Source: an uncultured Clostridia bacterium
Lineage (GTDB): Bacteria; Bacillota; Clostridia; Oscillospirales; Acutalibacteraceae
Reading direction: 5' to 3'
DNA: 12,735 nucleotides
Assembly: GCA_946626015.1 (NCBI GenBank)
Contig: CAMOTT010000042.1
Coordinates: forward strand, 1-12,735
The notes under the pieces are model-generated. The model worked only from the letters and a program-made list of their open reading frames with translations, was not told where the DNA came from and did no database searches. A program made the position numbers and the translations under genes. Positions 6,981 to 12,535 of the stretch are shown here, piece by piece (within the stretch, counting starts at the first letter, position 1; every line of letters begins with the position of its first letter).

Positions 6981-7020
6981 ATTTAACTACCTCCTAAAAA
7001 CTTTGCAGGTCTGTTGTTTA

Positions 7021-7057
7021 AAAAGCGCCTCTTTTGTTACCCAAAAGAGACGCTTTT
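7021..7057 (-). terminator. Intrinsic terminator of tRNA-Pro
   Basis: Arms 7021-7036 and 7042-7057 form a 16-bp stem with a single mismatch (7028/7050) and a 5-nt loop. On the minus strand the stem ends in CTTTTT. It begins 2 nt after the encoded CCA. Confidence 0.85.
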
Positions 7058-7058
7058 C

Positions 7059-7135
7059 TGGTCGGAGTGACGGGACTTGAACCCATGGCCTCTTGGTCCC
7101 GAACCAAGCGCGATACCAAACTTCGCCACACCCCG
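7059..7135 (-). tRNA. tRNA-Pro, anticodon CGG, with encoded CCA
   Basis: On the minus strand the acceptor arms CGGGGTG and CACTCCG pair with one G-U. The anticodon stem CTTGG/CCAAG encloses the loop TTCGGGA, with anticodon CGG at 7101-7099. The T arm carries GGTTCAAGTCC, and discriminator A plus CCA end the molecule at 7059. It decodes CCG proline codons. A promoter (7150-7178) and a terminator (7021-7057) flank it, so it is a single-tRNA transcription unit. Confidence 0.96.
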
Positions 7136-7149
7136 ATGACACTTTGATT

Positions 7150-7178
7150 ATTATATACTAAAACAAGATTTAAATCAA
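7150..7178 (-). promoter_or_regulatory. Promoter of tRNA-Pro
   Basis: On the minus strand TTGATT (7178-7173) and consensus TATAAT (7155-7150) have a 17-nt spacer. The tRNA 5' end is 15 nt downstream of the -10 box, leaving a leader of only about 8 nt. Confidence 0.82.
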
Positions 7179-7261
7179 TACGTTTTTGAAAATTTAAGTA
7201 CATTTTTTGTAAAGTCGTCAATGACAGGTATCACTTTTCTCAAAAAATATGATGTTCGGTA

Positions 7262-7428
7262 GTTGGTTTATTGAAATCTGAACTGTTGTATTTACAGGAT
7301 CTTGATTTTCTCGCCCGGTTCGTACTGAATTGAATGAATATTTGGATTACTGCTACAACCGGATCAAGTTGAAACTAACTGACCTGACACCCGCTAAGCG
7401 CAGATCTCAAGCCATCGCAGCTGCTTAA
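7262..7428 (+). pseudogene. Frameshifted C-terminal remnant of an IS3-family transposase (OrfB)
   Basis: From 7262 the frame reads VGLLKSELLYLQDLDFLARF and then hits TGA at 7331. From 7324 another frame continues TELNEYLDYCYN, NRIKLKLTDL, TPAKRRSQAIAAA to TAA 7426-7428. The joined product matches the end of IS3/IS150-type DDE integrases, whose typical pattern is LLKSE ... EYIxYYNxxRIKLKLxGLSPxxYR. A single-base deletion around 7322-7324 explains the break. The rest of the transposase, including its catalytic core, is missing upstream, so this is inactive debris. Confidence 0.8.
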
Positions 7429-7460
7429 TATTCAGTTTGCACAAGGGTTTAATAAAACTT

Positions 7461-7485
7461 CGCCTGACTTTTGGGGGGGCACTTC
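7461..7485 (+). mobile_element. Probable right end of the degraded IS3-family element
   Basis: CGCCTGACTTTTGGGGGGGC followed by ACTTCA lies about 35 nt after the transposase stop. It resembles the TGACTTTTGGGG-type terminal inverted repeat common in IS3-family elements. No matching left end or target duplication was found, so the boundary is tentative. Confidence 0.45.
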
Positions 7486-7513
7486 AAACCGTTACAAACG
7501 GTTTTTCTTTTTT
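7486..7513 (+). terminator. Intrinsic terminator after the IS remnant
   Basis: AAACCGTT (7486-7493), loop ACA, AACGGTTT (7497-7504), then TTCTTTTTT. It is a perfect 8-bp stem with a T-tract on the plus strand. It shields the downstream operon from readthrough; the gene it originally served is not obvious. Confidence 0.8.
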
Positions 7514-7578
7514 CAACAAAAAGTGGTTCATATCAATTGACACTGCAGAATAGATATAGAAAAATTTTCATATTTAAG

Positions 7579-7607
7579 TGGTAATATTCATCAATATATG
7601 GTATACT
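7579..7607 (+). promoter_or_regulatory. Likely promoter of the hydrolase-murF-ddl operon
   Basis: TATACT at 7602-7607 is a good -10. The hexamer 17 nt upstream, TGGTAA (7579-7584), is a poor -35. A perfect TTGACA lies at 7537-7542 but has no -10 at the right distance. Start near 7614, about 34 nt before the TTG start codon. Confidence 0.5.
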
Positions 7608-7647
7608 ATGAAAATGTGAAGTTATTTTTGTATGGAGTGGTGTTTAA

Positions 7648-8421
7648 TTGAATATATCAATAAACAACATCAATATCAACTATCGCTCAGAGGGAGCCGG
7701 AGAAACCCTTGTGCTCCTCCACGGATGGGGTTCAAACATAAAACTTTTTGACGGGATATTCGACCTGATGTCCGGCCAATATAACGTGCTCGCTCCGGAT
7801 ATGCCCGGCTTCGGTCTCAGCCAGGAGCCCTCCTCCCCCTGGTGCGTGGACGATTACGTGGATTTCGTCATTGATTTCCTTAAATCGCTCAATATAAAAA
7901 AGGCTTCGTTCTTAGGCCACTCCTTTGGCGGCAGGGGCATTATCAAGCTGCTAAACAGGCCTGACCTGCCCTTTGAGATCGACAAGCTGGTGCTGGTGGA
8001 CAGTGCCGGAATAAAGCCCGAAAAAAACTTTAAGCAAAAGCTCAAGCTCCGGGTATACAAGCTGTCAAAAGGCGTGCTGAACCTTGCCCCGGTCAAGAAG
8101 CTTTTTCCGGACGCCCTTGAAAACCTCCGCAAAAAGAACGGTTCCGCCGACTACAACAACGCCTCGCCCATCATGCGGCAGTGCCTTGTAAAAGTGGTAA
8201 ACGAGGATCTGACCCATCTTTTGCCCTCCATAAAGCAGCCCGTTCTGTTGATCTGGGGCAGCAACGACACCGCCACCCCTCTCTCGGACGGAAAATTGAT
8301 GGAAAGCCTTATGCCGGAGGCAGGTCTTGCAGTGATCGAGGGCGTTGGGCATTACTCCTTTATCGAAAATCAGGCGGTTTTCAACAACATTATGCGGTCA
8401 TATTTTAAAATCGGGAATTAA
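7648..8421 (+). CDS. Alpha/beta hydrolase
   Basis: A 257-residue cytoplasmic hydrolase with a complete catalytic set. The oxyanion-side LLHGWG is at 23-28, DMPGFGLS at 51-58, the nucleophile elbow GHSFGG (90-95) holds Ser92, the acid Asp207 is in WGSNDTATP, and His235 is in GVGHYSF. The family covers esterases, lipases, C-C hydrolases and haloperoxidase-like enzymes, so the substrate cannot be named. TTG 7648 is the start, with GGAG 10 nt upstream. Its stop codon overlaps the AAGGAG of the MurF-like gene, 9 nt before that ATG. It is therefore co-expressed with two D-Ala-D-Ala pathway genes, and a wall or lipid-linked substrate is possible but unproven. Confidence 0.88.
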   Translation: MNISINNININYRSEGAGETLVLLHGWGSNIKLFDGIFDLMSGQYNVLAPDMPGFGLSQEPSSPWCVDDYVDFVIDFLKSLNIKKASFLGHSFGGRGIIKLLNRPDLPFEIDKLVLVDSAGIKPEKNFKQKLKLRVYKLSKGVLNLAPVKKLFPDALENLRKKNGSADYNNASPIMRQCLVKVVNEDLTHLLPSIKQPVLLIWGSNDTATPLSDGKLMESLMPEAGLAVIEGVGHYSFIENQAVFNNIMRSYFKIGN

Positions 8422-8430
8422 GGAGATATT

Positions 8431-10005
8431 ATGGATATCATTTTAACCGTTGTGCTCCTGTGCGCGTCAGTAATAAGCACCGGCCTTGTGCTCCTGAGCT
8501 TTATGCATATGTTCCAGCTCAATTCGTACAAGCCCAAGGTGCAGCTTGTCTGGTGCCGCAAAAACTCACGCAGATTCGCGCCTTTTATAATCGACGTAAT
8601 TGCCTTTGCCATAGCCGCGCTGACCGGCTCGGCAGCAGGTATGATCCTCCTCTCCGCGGCGTTTATCATTACCGGGCTTTTCTTCCTCCCGGCAAAAAAA
8701 GCCAAAAAGCCTCTGGTTTTCACCGCCCGGGTAAAGAGGATGCTCACCACGGAAGCGGTGCTCTATGCCGCCGCTTCCGCATTGACTCTGTGCCTTCTGC
8801 TCAAAAACGGGGAGCTTGTGAGCATCCGTATTTTGACCCTTGTTTATTTTATCCTCCACATACTTTCACCCTTTGGTGTGCTTTTGGCGAACTTTGTAAA
8901 CAAACCCGTTGAGAAGGCAATAAACAACCACTATATCAACGACGCCAAGCGCATACTCGCCCAATGTGACAGGCTCACTGTTATCGGCGTTACCGGCAGC
9001 TATGGCAAAACAAGCGTAAAATTCTACCTGAACACCCTGCTCAGGGCAAAATATAACGTGCTCGTCACTCCGGAAAGTTATAACACCCCTATGGGCGTTG
9101 TTAAAACAATCAGGGGCTCTTTAAGATCCACCCACGATATCTTTGTCTGCGAAATGGGCGCAAAAAATGTCGGGGATATAAAAGAGCTCTGCGACATAGT
9201 CCATCCGCGTCACGGCGTTATCACCTCTGTGGGTCCGCAGCACCTTGAGAGCTTCCGCACAGTGGAAAACGTCATAAAGACAAAATTTGAGCTGTCAGAC
9301 AGCCTGCCCGCCGAGGGTATGCTGTTCCTCAACGGCGATGATGAAAACATCAGGACCCAACTGGAAAGACGCGCCAACGTGACCTACGGCCTTGGAGAGG
9401 GCAACGACTACTCCGCCTTTGATCTCTCCGTCAGTGAAAAGGGAACTTCCTTCTCTGTCAAGGCTCCCGACGGTGAATGCGAAACCTTTACCACAAAGCT
9501 TATCGGCAGACATAATGTTATAAACATTCTGGGCGCCATAGCCGTTTCAAACAAGTTGGGCATAACCCTCCATGAGCTCAAACCTCAGGTGCGGAAGCTT
9601 GAGAACGTGCCCCACCGGCTCCAGCTCATAGACCGGGGGGAGACCCTTATAATAGACGACGCATACAACTCAAACCCAAGCGGCAGCAGGGTGGCCCTTG
9701 AGACACTCTCCCTGTTCAGCGGCAAAAAGATCCTCGTCACCCCGGGTATGATCGAACTGGGCGAGCGTGAGGATGAATACAACCGTGAATTCGGCAGAAA
9801 CGCCTCAGCAGTCTGCGACTTTGTAGTGCTGGTGGGCGAAAAGCAAACAAAGAGCATATATAACGGGCTCAGGGACAAGGGTTATCCCGACGATCAGATA
9901 TACGTTGCCAAAGATCTGAACGACGCCCTTGCAAAGGTTCGCGCCCTTCAATATGAAGAAAAGAAAATAATATTGCTGGAAAACGATCTGCCCGACAATT
10001 ATTGA
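8431..10005 (+). CDS. murF: MurF-type Mur ligase with N-terminal membrane region
   Basis: MurF joins D-Ala-D-Ala to UDP-MurNAc-tripeptide using ATP. Residues 182-524 are the ligase. The P-loop GVTGSYGKTS is at 186-195, with YNTPMGV (217-223), CEMGA (240-244), TSVGPQHLESF (265-275), GRHNVINILGA (359-369), DDAYNSNP (409-416) and the MurF-like ending ENDLPDNY (517-524). Residues 1-155 hold about four or five hydrophobic segments (roughly 3-25, 51-88, 108-124, 133-155) in place of the usual soluble MurF N-terminal UDP-substrate domain. ATG 8431 follows AAGGAG closely. It lies between the hydrolase and ddl, whose product it would use. A membrane-linked MurF is an inference; a related ligase with another substrate remains possible. 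Confidence 0.85.
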   Translation: MDIILTVVLLCASVISTGLVLLSFMHMFQLNSYKPKVQLVWCRKNSRRFAPFIIDVIAFAIAALTGSAAGMILLSAAFIITGLFFLPAKKAKKPLVFTARVKRMLTTEAVLYAAASALTLCLLLKNGELVSIRILTLVYFILHILSPFGVLLANFVNKPVEKAINNHYINDAKRILAQCDRLTVIGVTGSYGKTSVKFYLNTLLRAKYNVLVTPESYNTPMGVVKTIRGSLRSTHDIFVCEMGAKNVGDIKELCDIVHPRHGVITSVGPQHLESFRTVENVIKTKFELSDSLPAEGMLFLNGDDENIRTQLERRANVTYGLGEGNDYSAFDLSVSEKGTSFSVKAPDGECETFTTKLIGRHNVINILGAIAVSNKLGITLHELKPQVRKLENVPHRLQLIDRGETLIIDDAYNSNPSGSRVALETLSLFSGKKILVTPGMIELGEREDEYNREFGRNASAVCDFVVLVGEKQTKSIYNGLRDKGYPDDQIYVAKDLNDALAKVRALQYEEKKIILLENDLPDNY

Positions 10006-10037
10006 TAACGAGTACAGGAAACGGAGGACGATTTACA

Positions 10038-11222
10038 ATGAAAATAAAGCTTGCGGTAATGTTCGGCGGCAAAAGCGTGGAGCACGAGATATCCATAATC
10101 TCCGCCATACAGGCTATCGGATATCTTGATAAGGAAAAATATGAAATAATACCTATATATATAACAAAAAGCAACGAGATGTACGTTGGTGAAAACATCG
10201 GCAAAATAGAGGCATACAAGGATATTAAGGGTCTGCTTTCCTCCAGCCGGCGTGTGAACCTGATCTGCGACAACGGCAGGGTGAGCATTATCCCCTACCC
10301 CTCAAAGCTTTTTTCAAAAGCGCCGCTCAACACCATCGACGTGGCCTTCCCCATCGTTCACGGCACTAATGTTGAGGACGGCACCCTCCAGGGCTACCTT
10401 AAGATGCTGAACCTCCCATACGTGGGCTGTGATGTGCTCTCCTCCGCTGTGGGTATGGATAAGTACGTTATGAAAACCGTGCTTAAGGACAACGGCATTC
10501 CCGTTCTTGACTGCCGCTGCTTCAGCGCCGCCCGGTATAATGACTCCCCGGAAAACATTGTCGAAACCATTGAGGGGGCGTTTGAATATCCGGTCATCGT
10601 AAAGCCCATCAATCTGGGTTCGAGCATCGGCATCAGCAAGGCGGAGGACAGAAAAGAATTGAGCGACTCCCTTGACCTTGCCTTTGAGTTTGCCTCAAAG
10701 ATCCTTGTGGAACCTGCCATCAAAAACCTCAGAGAGATTAACTGCTCCGTTCTGGGCAGCAGCGATTTTGCCGAGGCCTCCGAGTGCGAGGAGCCTGTAA
10801 ATACGGATAAGATCCTCAGCTATGAGGATAAATATATCAACAACGCCAAGGGCTCAAGCAAGGGTATGGCAAGCGTCAAGCGCAAGATCCCGGCAGAGCT
10901 CTCCCCCGAAAAGAGGGAGGAGATCAGGAGCCTTGCGGTGCAGGCCTTCAAGGTACTGGGCTGCAACGGCGTTTCAAGGATCGACTTTATGATAGACGGG
11001 GACACAAACAATGTCTGGCTCAATGAGATAAATACCATCCCCGGCTCCCTCTCCTTCTACCTGTGGGAACCTATGGGGCTAAAATATTCCCAGCTTCTTG
11101 ACCGTATGATAGACCTCGCCCTGGAGCGTCAGAGGAAGGAAGAGGATATAACCTATTCATTCGACACCAATGTGCTCTCCGGAGTAAAGCTCGGCGGTAC
11201 AAAAGGCAAACTCAAGGTCTGA
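10038..11222 (+). CDS. ddl: D-alanine--D-alanine ligase
   Basis: It condenses two D-alanines with ATP to give the dipeptide used by MurF. The 394 residues form an ATP-grasp enzyme: MFGGKSVEHEISIISA (8-23) with Glu15, PIVHGTNVEDGTLQGY (105-120), VIVKPINLGSSIG (186-198) with Ser195/196, Tyr266 in the omega loop, RIDFMID (314-320) and NEINTIPG (329-336) for Mg binding. The Glu-Ser-Tyr set agrees with D-Ala-D-Ala rather than D-Ala-D-Lac synthesis. The omega-loop region 264-283 (KGSSKGMASVKRK) is basic and somewhat unusual. ATG 10038 was chosen because GGAGG (10023-10027) lies 10 nt upstream and the fold begins there; a start at 10002 would overlap murF. It is the last gene of the operon. Confidence 0.95.
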   Translation: MKIKLAVMFGGKSVEHEISIISAIQAIGYLDKEKYEIIPIYITKSNEMYVGENIGKIEAYKDIKGLLSSSRRVNLICDNGRVSIIPYPSKLFSKAPLNTIDVAFPIVHGTNVEDGTLQGYLKMLNLPYVGCDVLSSAVGMDKYVMKTVLKDNGIPVLDCRCFSAARYNDSPENIVETIEGAFEYPVIVKPINLGSSIGISKAEDRKELSDSLDLAFEFASKILVEPAIKNLREINCSVLGSSDFAEASECEEPVNTDKILSYEDKYINNAKGSSKGMASVKRKIPAELSPEKREEIRSLAVQAFKVLGCNGVSRIDFMIDGDTNNVWLNEINTIPGSLSFYLWEPMGLKYSQLLDRMIDLALERQRKEEDITYSFDTNVLSGVKLGGTKGKLKV

Positions 11223-11374
11223 AAAAACCGTCAATAAAAGCCCTTTATCATCGGTATTTTGTTCTAAACAACGGTTATTTTTGTAATTGGTTTATACTTT
11301 ACATAACGTGTTTTTTATTGAATACCGCTTTGTATCCGGCAAAGCGGCTCACAATATTTAGGTTTGATCAAATA

Positions 11375-11413
11375 TCCGGTTTTCCATATCTTGTGGAAAA
11401 CCGGAGCTTTTTG
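11375..11413 (+). terminator. Strong intrinsic terminator downstream of ddl
   Basis: TCCGGTTTTCCA (11375-11386) pairs perfectly with TGGAAAACCGGA (11394-11405) over 12 bp with a 7-nt loop, followed by GCTTTTTG. It lies about 150 nt after ddl and is the first clear terminator of that operon. TGTGGAAAA inside its 3' half also matches the DnaA-box-like 9-mer found further right. Confidence 0.82.
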
Positions 11414-11660
11414 TTTATTATGACATTTTTGCCCTGCTTTCAAATTTTGTAAAGCAATTATATTTACATTATTAAAAATTTATTTCTATTTTATAATTAT
11501 AATTAAGAATTATTTTGTCTGTATATTTTACTATATTCACCATTTTGCCCGTATTATTCAGCCAAAAACGGTTTAATATTTTTGCTTCGGTTTCTTTTCT
11601 CAAAATGAATATTTCAGCGAATATACAGCATATAAATTGTAAAGTTTTTTTGTTTACCGC

Positions 11661-11800
11661 TGTGGAAAACTCTGTGGAAATTGTGAAAAACTTGATTTTT
11701 CAAGCTTTAAAAACCGATTTTGGAAAGCTTTTTGCTTGTCAAACCTCAAGTTTTCCACAATAAATCAAAAATTGTTCATTAAATATTCATTTTTTCCACA
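11661..11800. other. Cluster of DnaA-box-like 9-mers beside an AT-rich block, candidate replication-related site
   Basis: Three exact TGTGGAAAA/TTTTCCACA 9-mers lie at 11661-11669 (forward), 11751-11759 and 11792-11800 (reverse). TGTGGAAAT is at 11673-11681 and a weaker TGTGAAAAA at 11682-11690. They differ from the DnaA consensus TTATCCACA mainly at one position. Two forward boxes spaced by 12 bp facing two reverse boxes, next to a long AT-rich stretch, resemble an origin or a DnaA-titration site. No dnaA, dnaN or rpmH is nearby, so oriC identity is not established. Confidence 0.45.
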
Positions 11801-11875
11801 GACCTGCTCCGCCGTCAAATATACAGCCAAAGCTGCATCAAATTCAAAAGATCGCCCATACGATATTATTTGTAT

Positions 11876-11911
11876 CATAAATAGAATGAGCCGCCCGATA
11901 AACGGGCGGCT
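11876..11911 (-). terminator. Terminator hairpin of the first 42-aa peptide gene
   Basis: AGCCGCCCG and CGGGCGGCT (11889-11897 with 11903-11911) form a perfect 9-bp GC-rich stem with a 5-nt loop. On the minus strand it is followed by CATTCTATTTATG, a displaced and modest T-tract. It lies 25 nt after the peptide stop. Confidence 0.65.
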
Positions 11912-11936
11912 GCGATCCTAAAAAATCAGTTGCTTA

Positions 11937-12065
11937 TTATTTCTCGCTGGGAGCTAAGAAATCAGCAATAGCGTCGAAGATAGCGTTGACCTTAGCGACT
12001 GTCTCCTCATCAGCATTAACAAGCTCAAGGATCTTGAGAACAAGCGCACGTACTTTCTCGATCAT
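11937..12065 (-). CDS. Small acidic amphipathic peptide, 42 aa, copy 1
   Basis: I do not recognise a family. The product starts MIEKVRALVLKILELV and ends DFLAPSEK. Two amphipathic helices are predicted: residues 2-16, and 22-37 with V23, V26, F30, I33 and L37 on one face. They are joined by an acidic NADEET turn. Eight acidic against five basic residues, no Cys and no signal peptide argue against a classic bacteriocin. ATG 12065 has GGAGG (12079-12075) 9 nt upstream, its own promoter and a terminator. That it is coding is supported by the paralogue, whose internal differences are largely synonymous. A helical hairpin or small regulatory/membrane-surface protein is only a guess. Confidence 0.82.
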   Translation of the reverse strand: MIEKVRALVLKILELVNADEETVAKVNAIFDAIADFLAPSEK

Positions 12066-12102
12066 TTCATTTATCCTCCCTTCAAGCAATTTTAACATAA
12101 TA

Positions 12103-12116
12103 AGTACAAAAGTACT
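12103..12116. promoter_or_regulatory. Inverted repeat in the peptide leader, copy 1
   Basis: AGTAC-AAAA-GTACT lies 5-20 nt downstream of the predicted transcription start and about 40 nt upstream of the peptide ATG. An identical copy lies at 12447-12460. It could be an operator or a 5' mRNA hairpin. Confidence 0.5.
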
Positions 12117-12127
12117 ATTACAGGTAT

Positions 12128-12156
12128 ATTAAACCACAAAATCAAACATTTGTCAA
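12128..12156 (-). promoter_or_regulatory. Promoter of peptide gene copy 1
   Basis: Perfect TTGACA (12156-12151), a 17-nt spacer, and TTTAAT (12133-12128) on the minus strand. It is among the strongest promoters in the window, so the peptide may be abundant. Confidence 0.85.
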
Positions 12157-12219
12157 GATAATGTATAATATTAACTGAAAAAGGCCTGAAATTAGCATAT
12201 TTAGTATCCGGCCGGAGTA

Positions 12220-12254
12220 CAAAAAGAATGAGCCGCCTGTTAAAACAGGCGGCT
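12220..12254 (-). terminator. Terminator hairpin of the second 42-aa peptide gene
   Basis: AGCCGCCTG/CAGGCGGCT (12231-12239 with 12246-12254), a perfect 9-bp stem, is followed on the minus strand by CATTCTTTTTG. Compared with copy 1 the stem carries a compensated base change, so the pairing is kept. Confidence 0.78.
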
Positions 12255-12280
12255 GCTACTCTTAAAAATCAATTTGCTTA

Positions 12281-12409
12281 TTATTCAGCGCTGGGAGCTA
12301 AGAAATCAGCAATAGCATCGAAGATAGCGTTAACCTTCGCGACTGTCTCCTCATCAGCATTAACAAGCTCAAGGATCTTGAGAACAAGCTCACGTACTTT
12401 CTCGATCAT
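12281..12409 (-). CDS. Small acidic amphipathic peptide, 42 aa, copy 2
   Basis: Paralogue of the product at 11937-12065. It begins MIEKVRELVLKILELV and ends DFLAPSAE. It differs by Ala7 to Glu and by the last two residues, while three other codon differences (Ala24, Val26, Asp31) are silent. It has the same predicted two-helix layout and is more acidic than copy 1. ATG 12409 has GGAGG 9 nt upstream. It is read from the promoter at 12472-12500. Family and function are unknown. Confidence 0.82.
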   Translation of the reverse strand: MIEKVRELVLKILELVNADEETVAKVNAIFDAIADFLAPSAE

Positions 12410-12446
12410 TACATTTATCCTCCCTTCAAGCAATTTTAACATAATA

Positions 12447-12460
12447 AGTACAAAAGTACT
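12447..12460. promoter_or_regulatory. Inverted repeat in the peptide leader, copy 2
   Basis: AGTAC-AAAA-GTACT, identical in sequence and relative position to the element at 12103-12116. Confidence 0.5.
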
Positions 12461-12471
12461 ATTACAAGCAT

Positions 12472-12500
12472 ATTAAACCACAAAATCAAATATTTGTCAA
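12472..12500 (-). promoter_or_regulatory. Promoter of peptide gene copy 2
   Basis: TTGACA (12500-12495), 17-nt spacer, TTTAAT (12477-12472) on the minus strand, as in copy 1. It starts about 35 nt after the aminotransferase stop codon, so the peptide has its own transcript. Confidence 0.85.
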
Positions 12501-12535
12501 GATTTAGAGTAAAAAATTTAAACCCGGATCAGGCA

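Larger units (their letters stand above)
11223..11888. other. Long AT-rich intergenic region
   Basis: No supported protein gene lies here; the open frames are AT-rich and lack RBS. It holds a CCGCTTTG/CAAAGCGG hairpin (11325-11332 with 11340-11347, no T-tract), the terminator at 11375-11413, and an imperfect operator-like TGTAAA/TTTACA pair (11448-11453, 11463-11468). A very AT-rich block follows at about 11440-11560, then the DnaA-box-like cluster at 11661-11800. Confidence 0.6.
11883..12159 (-). repeat. Tandem duplication, copy 1 (peptide module)
   Basis: This unit of promoter, leader, peptide gene and terminator is repeated at 12225-12503 with a shift of 344 bp over most of its length. 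A 55-bp leader block (12068-12122) is identical in both copies. Unique sequence (12160-12224) separates them. Confidence 0.93.
12225..12503 (-). repeat. Tandem duplication, copy 2 (peptide module)
   Basis: Second unit of the module at 11883-12159, in the same orientation. Stem, RBS, promoter and leader inverted repeat are all preserved. Differences are a few single bases, one nucleotide in the terminator loop, and three changes at the peptide's last two codons. Confidence 0.93.

Noticed and set aside
7537..7542. Perfect TTGACA as the -35 of the hydrolase operon
   Set aside because: No acceptable -10 lies 16-19 nt downstream; the TATACT at 7602-7607 is too far away.
10002..10037. Earlier start for ddl overlapping murF
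   Set aside because: No RBS; ATG 10038 has GGAGG 10 nt upstream and matches the start of the Ddl fold.
10038..11222. Vancomycin-resistance type D-Ala-D-Lac ligase
   Set aside because: The Glu15, Ser195/196 and Tyr266 set fits D-Ala-D-Ala ligases, and no vanH, vanX or vanRS-like genes are adjacent.
11515..11921. Possible small plus-strand genes in the AT-rich region
   Set aside because: Low-complexity AT-rich translations without RBS or conserved features, overlapping the DnaA-box cluster.
12228..12476. Plus-strand 82-codon ORF opposite the second peptide gene
   Set aside because: It is antisense to the duplicated peptide module, whose minus-strand frame has RBS, promoter, terminator and a paralogue with silent differences.
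11883..12503. CRISPR array or MITE pair
   Set aside because: There are only two long units of about 277 bp with internal genes and promoters, no short repeat-spacer pattern and no terminal inverted repeats; a tandem gene duplication explains it.
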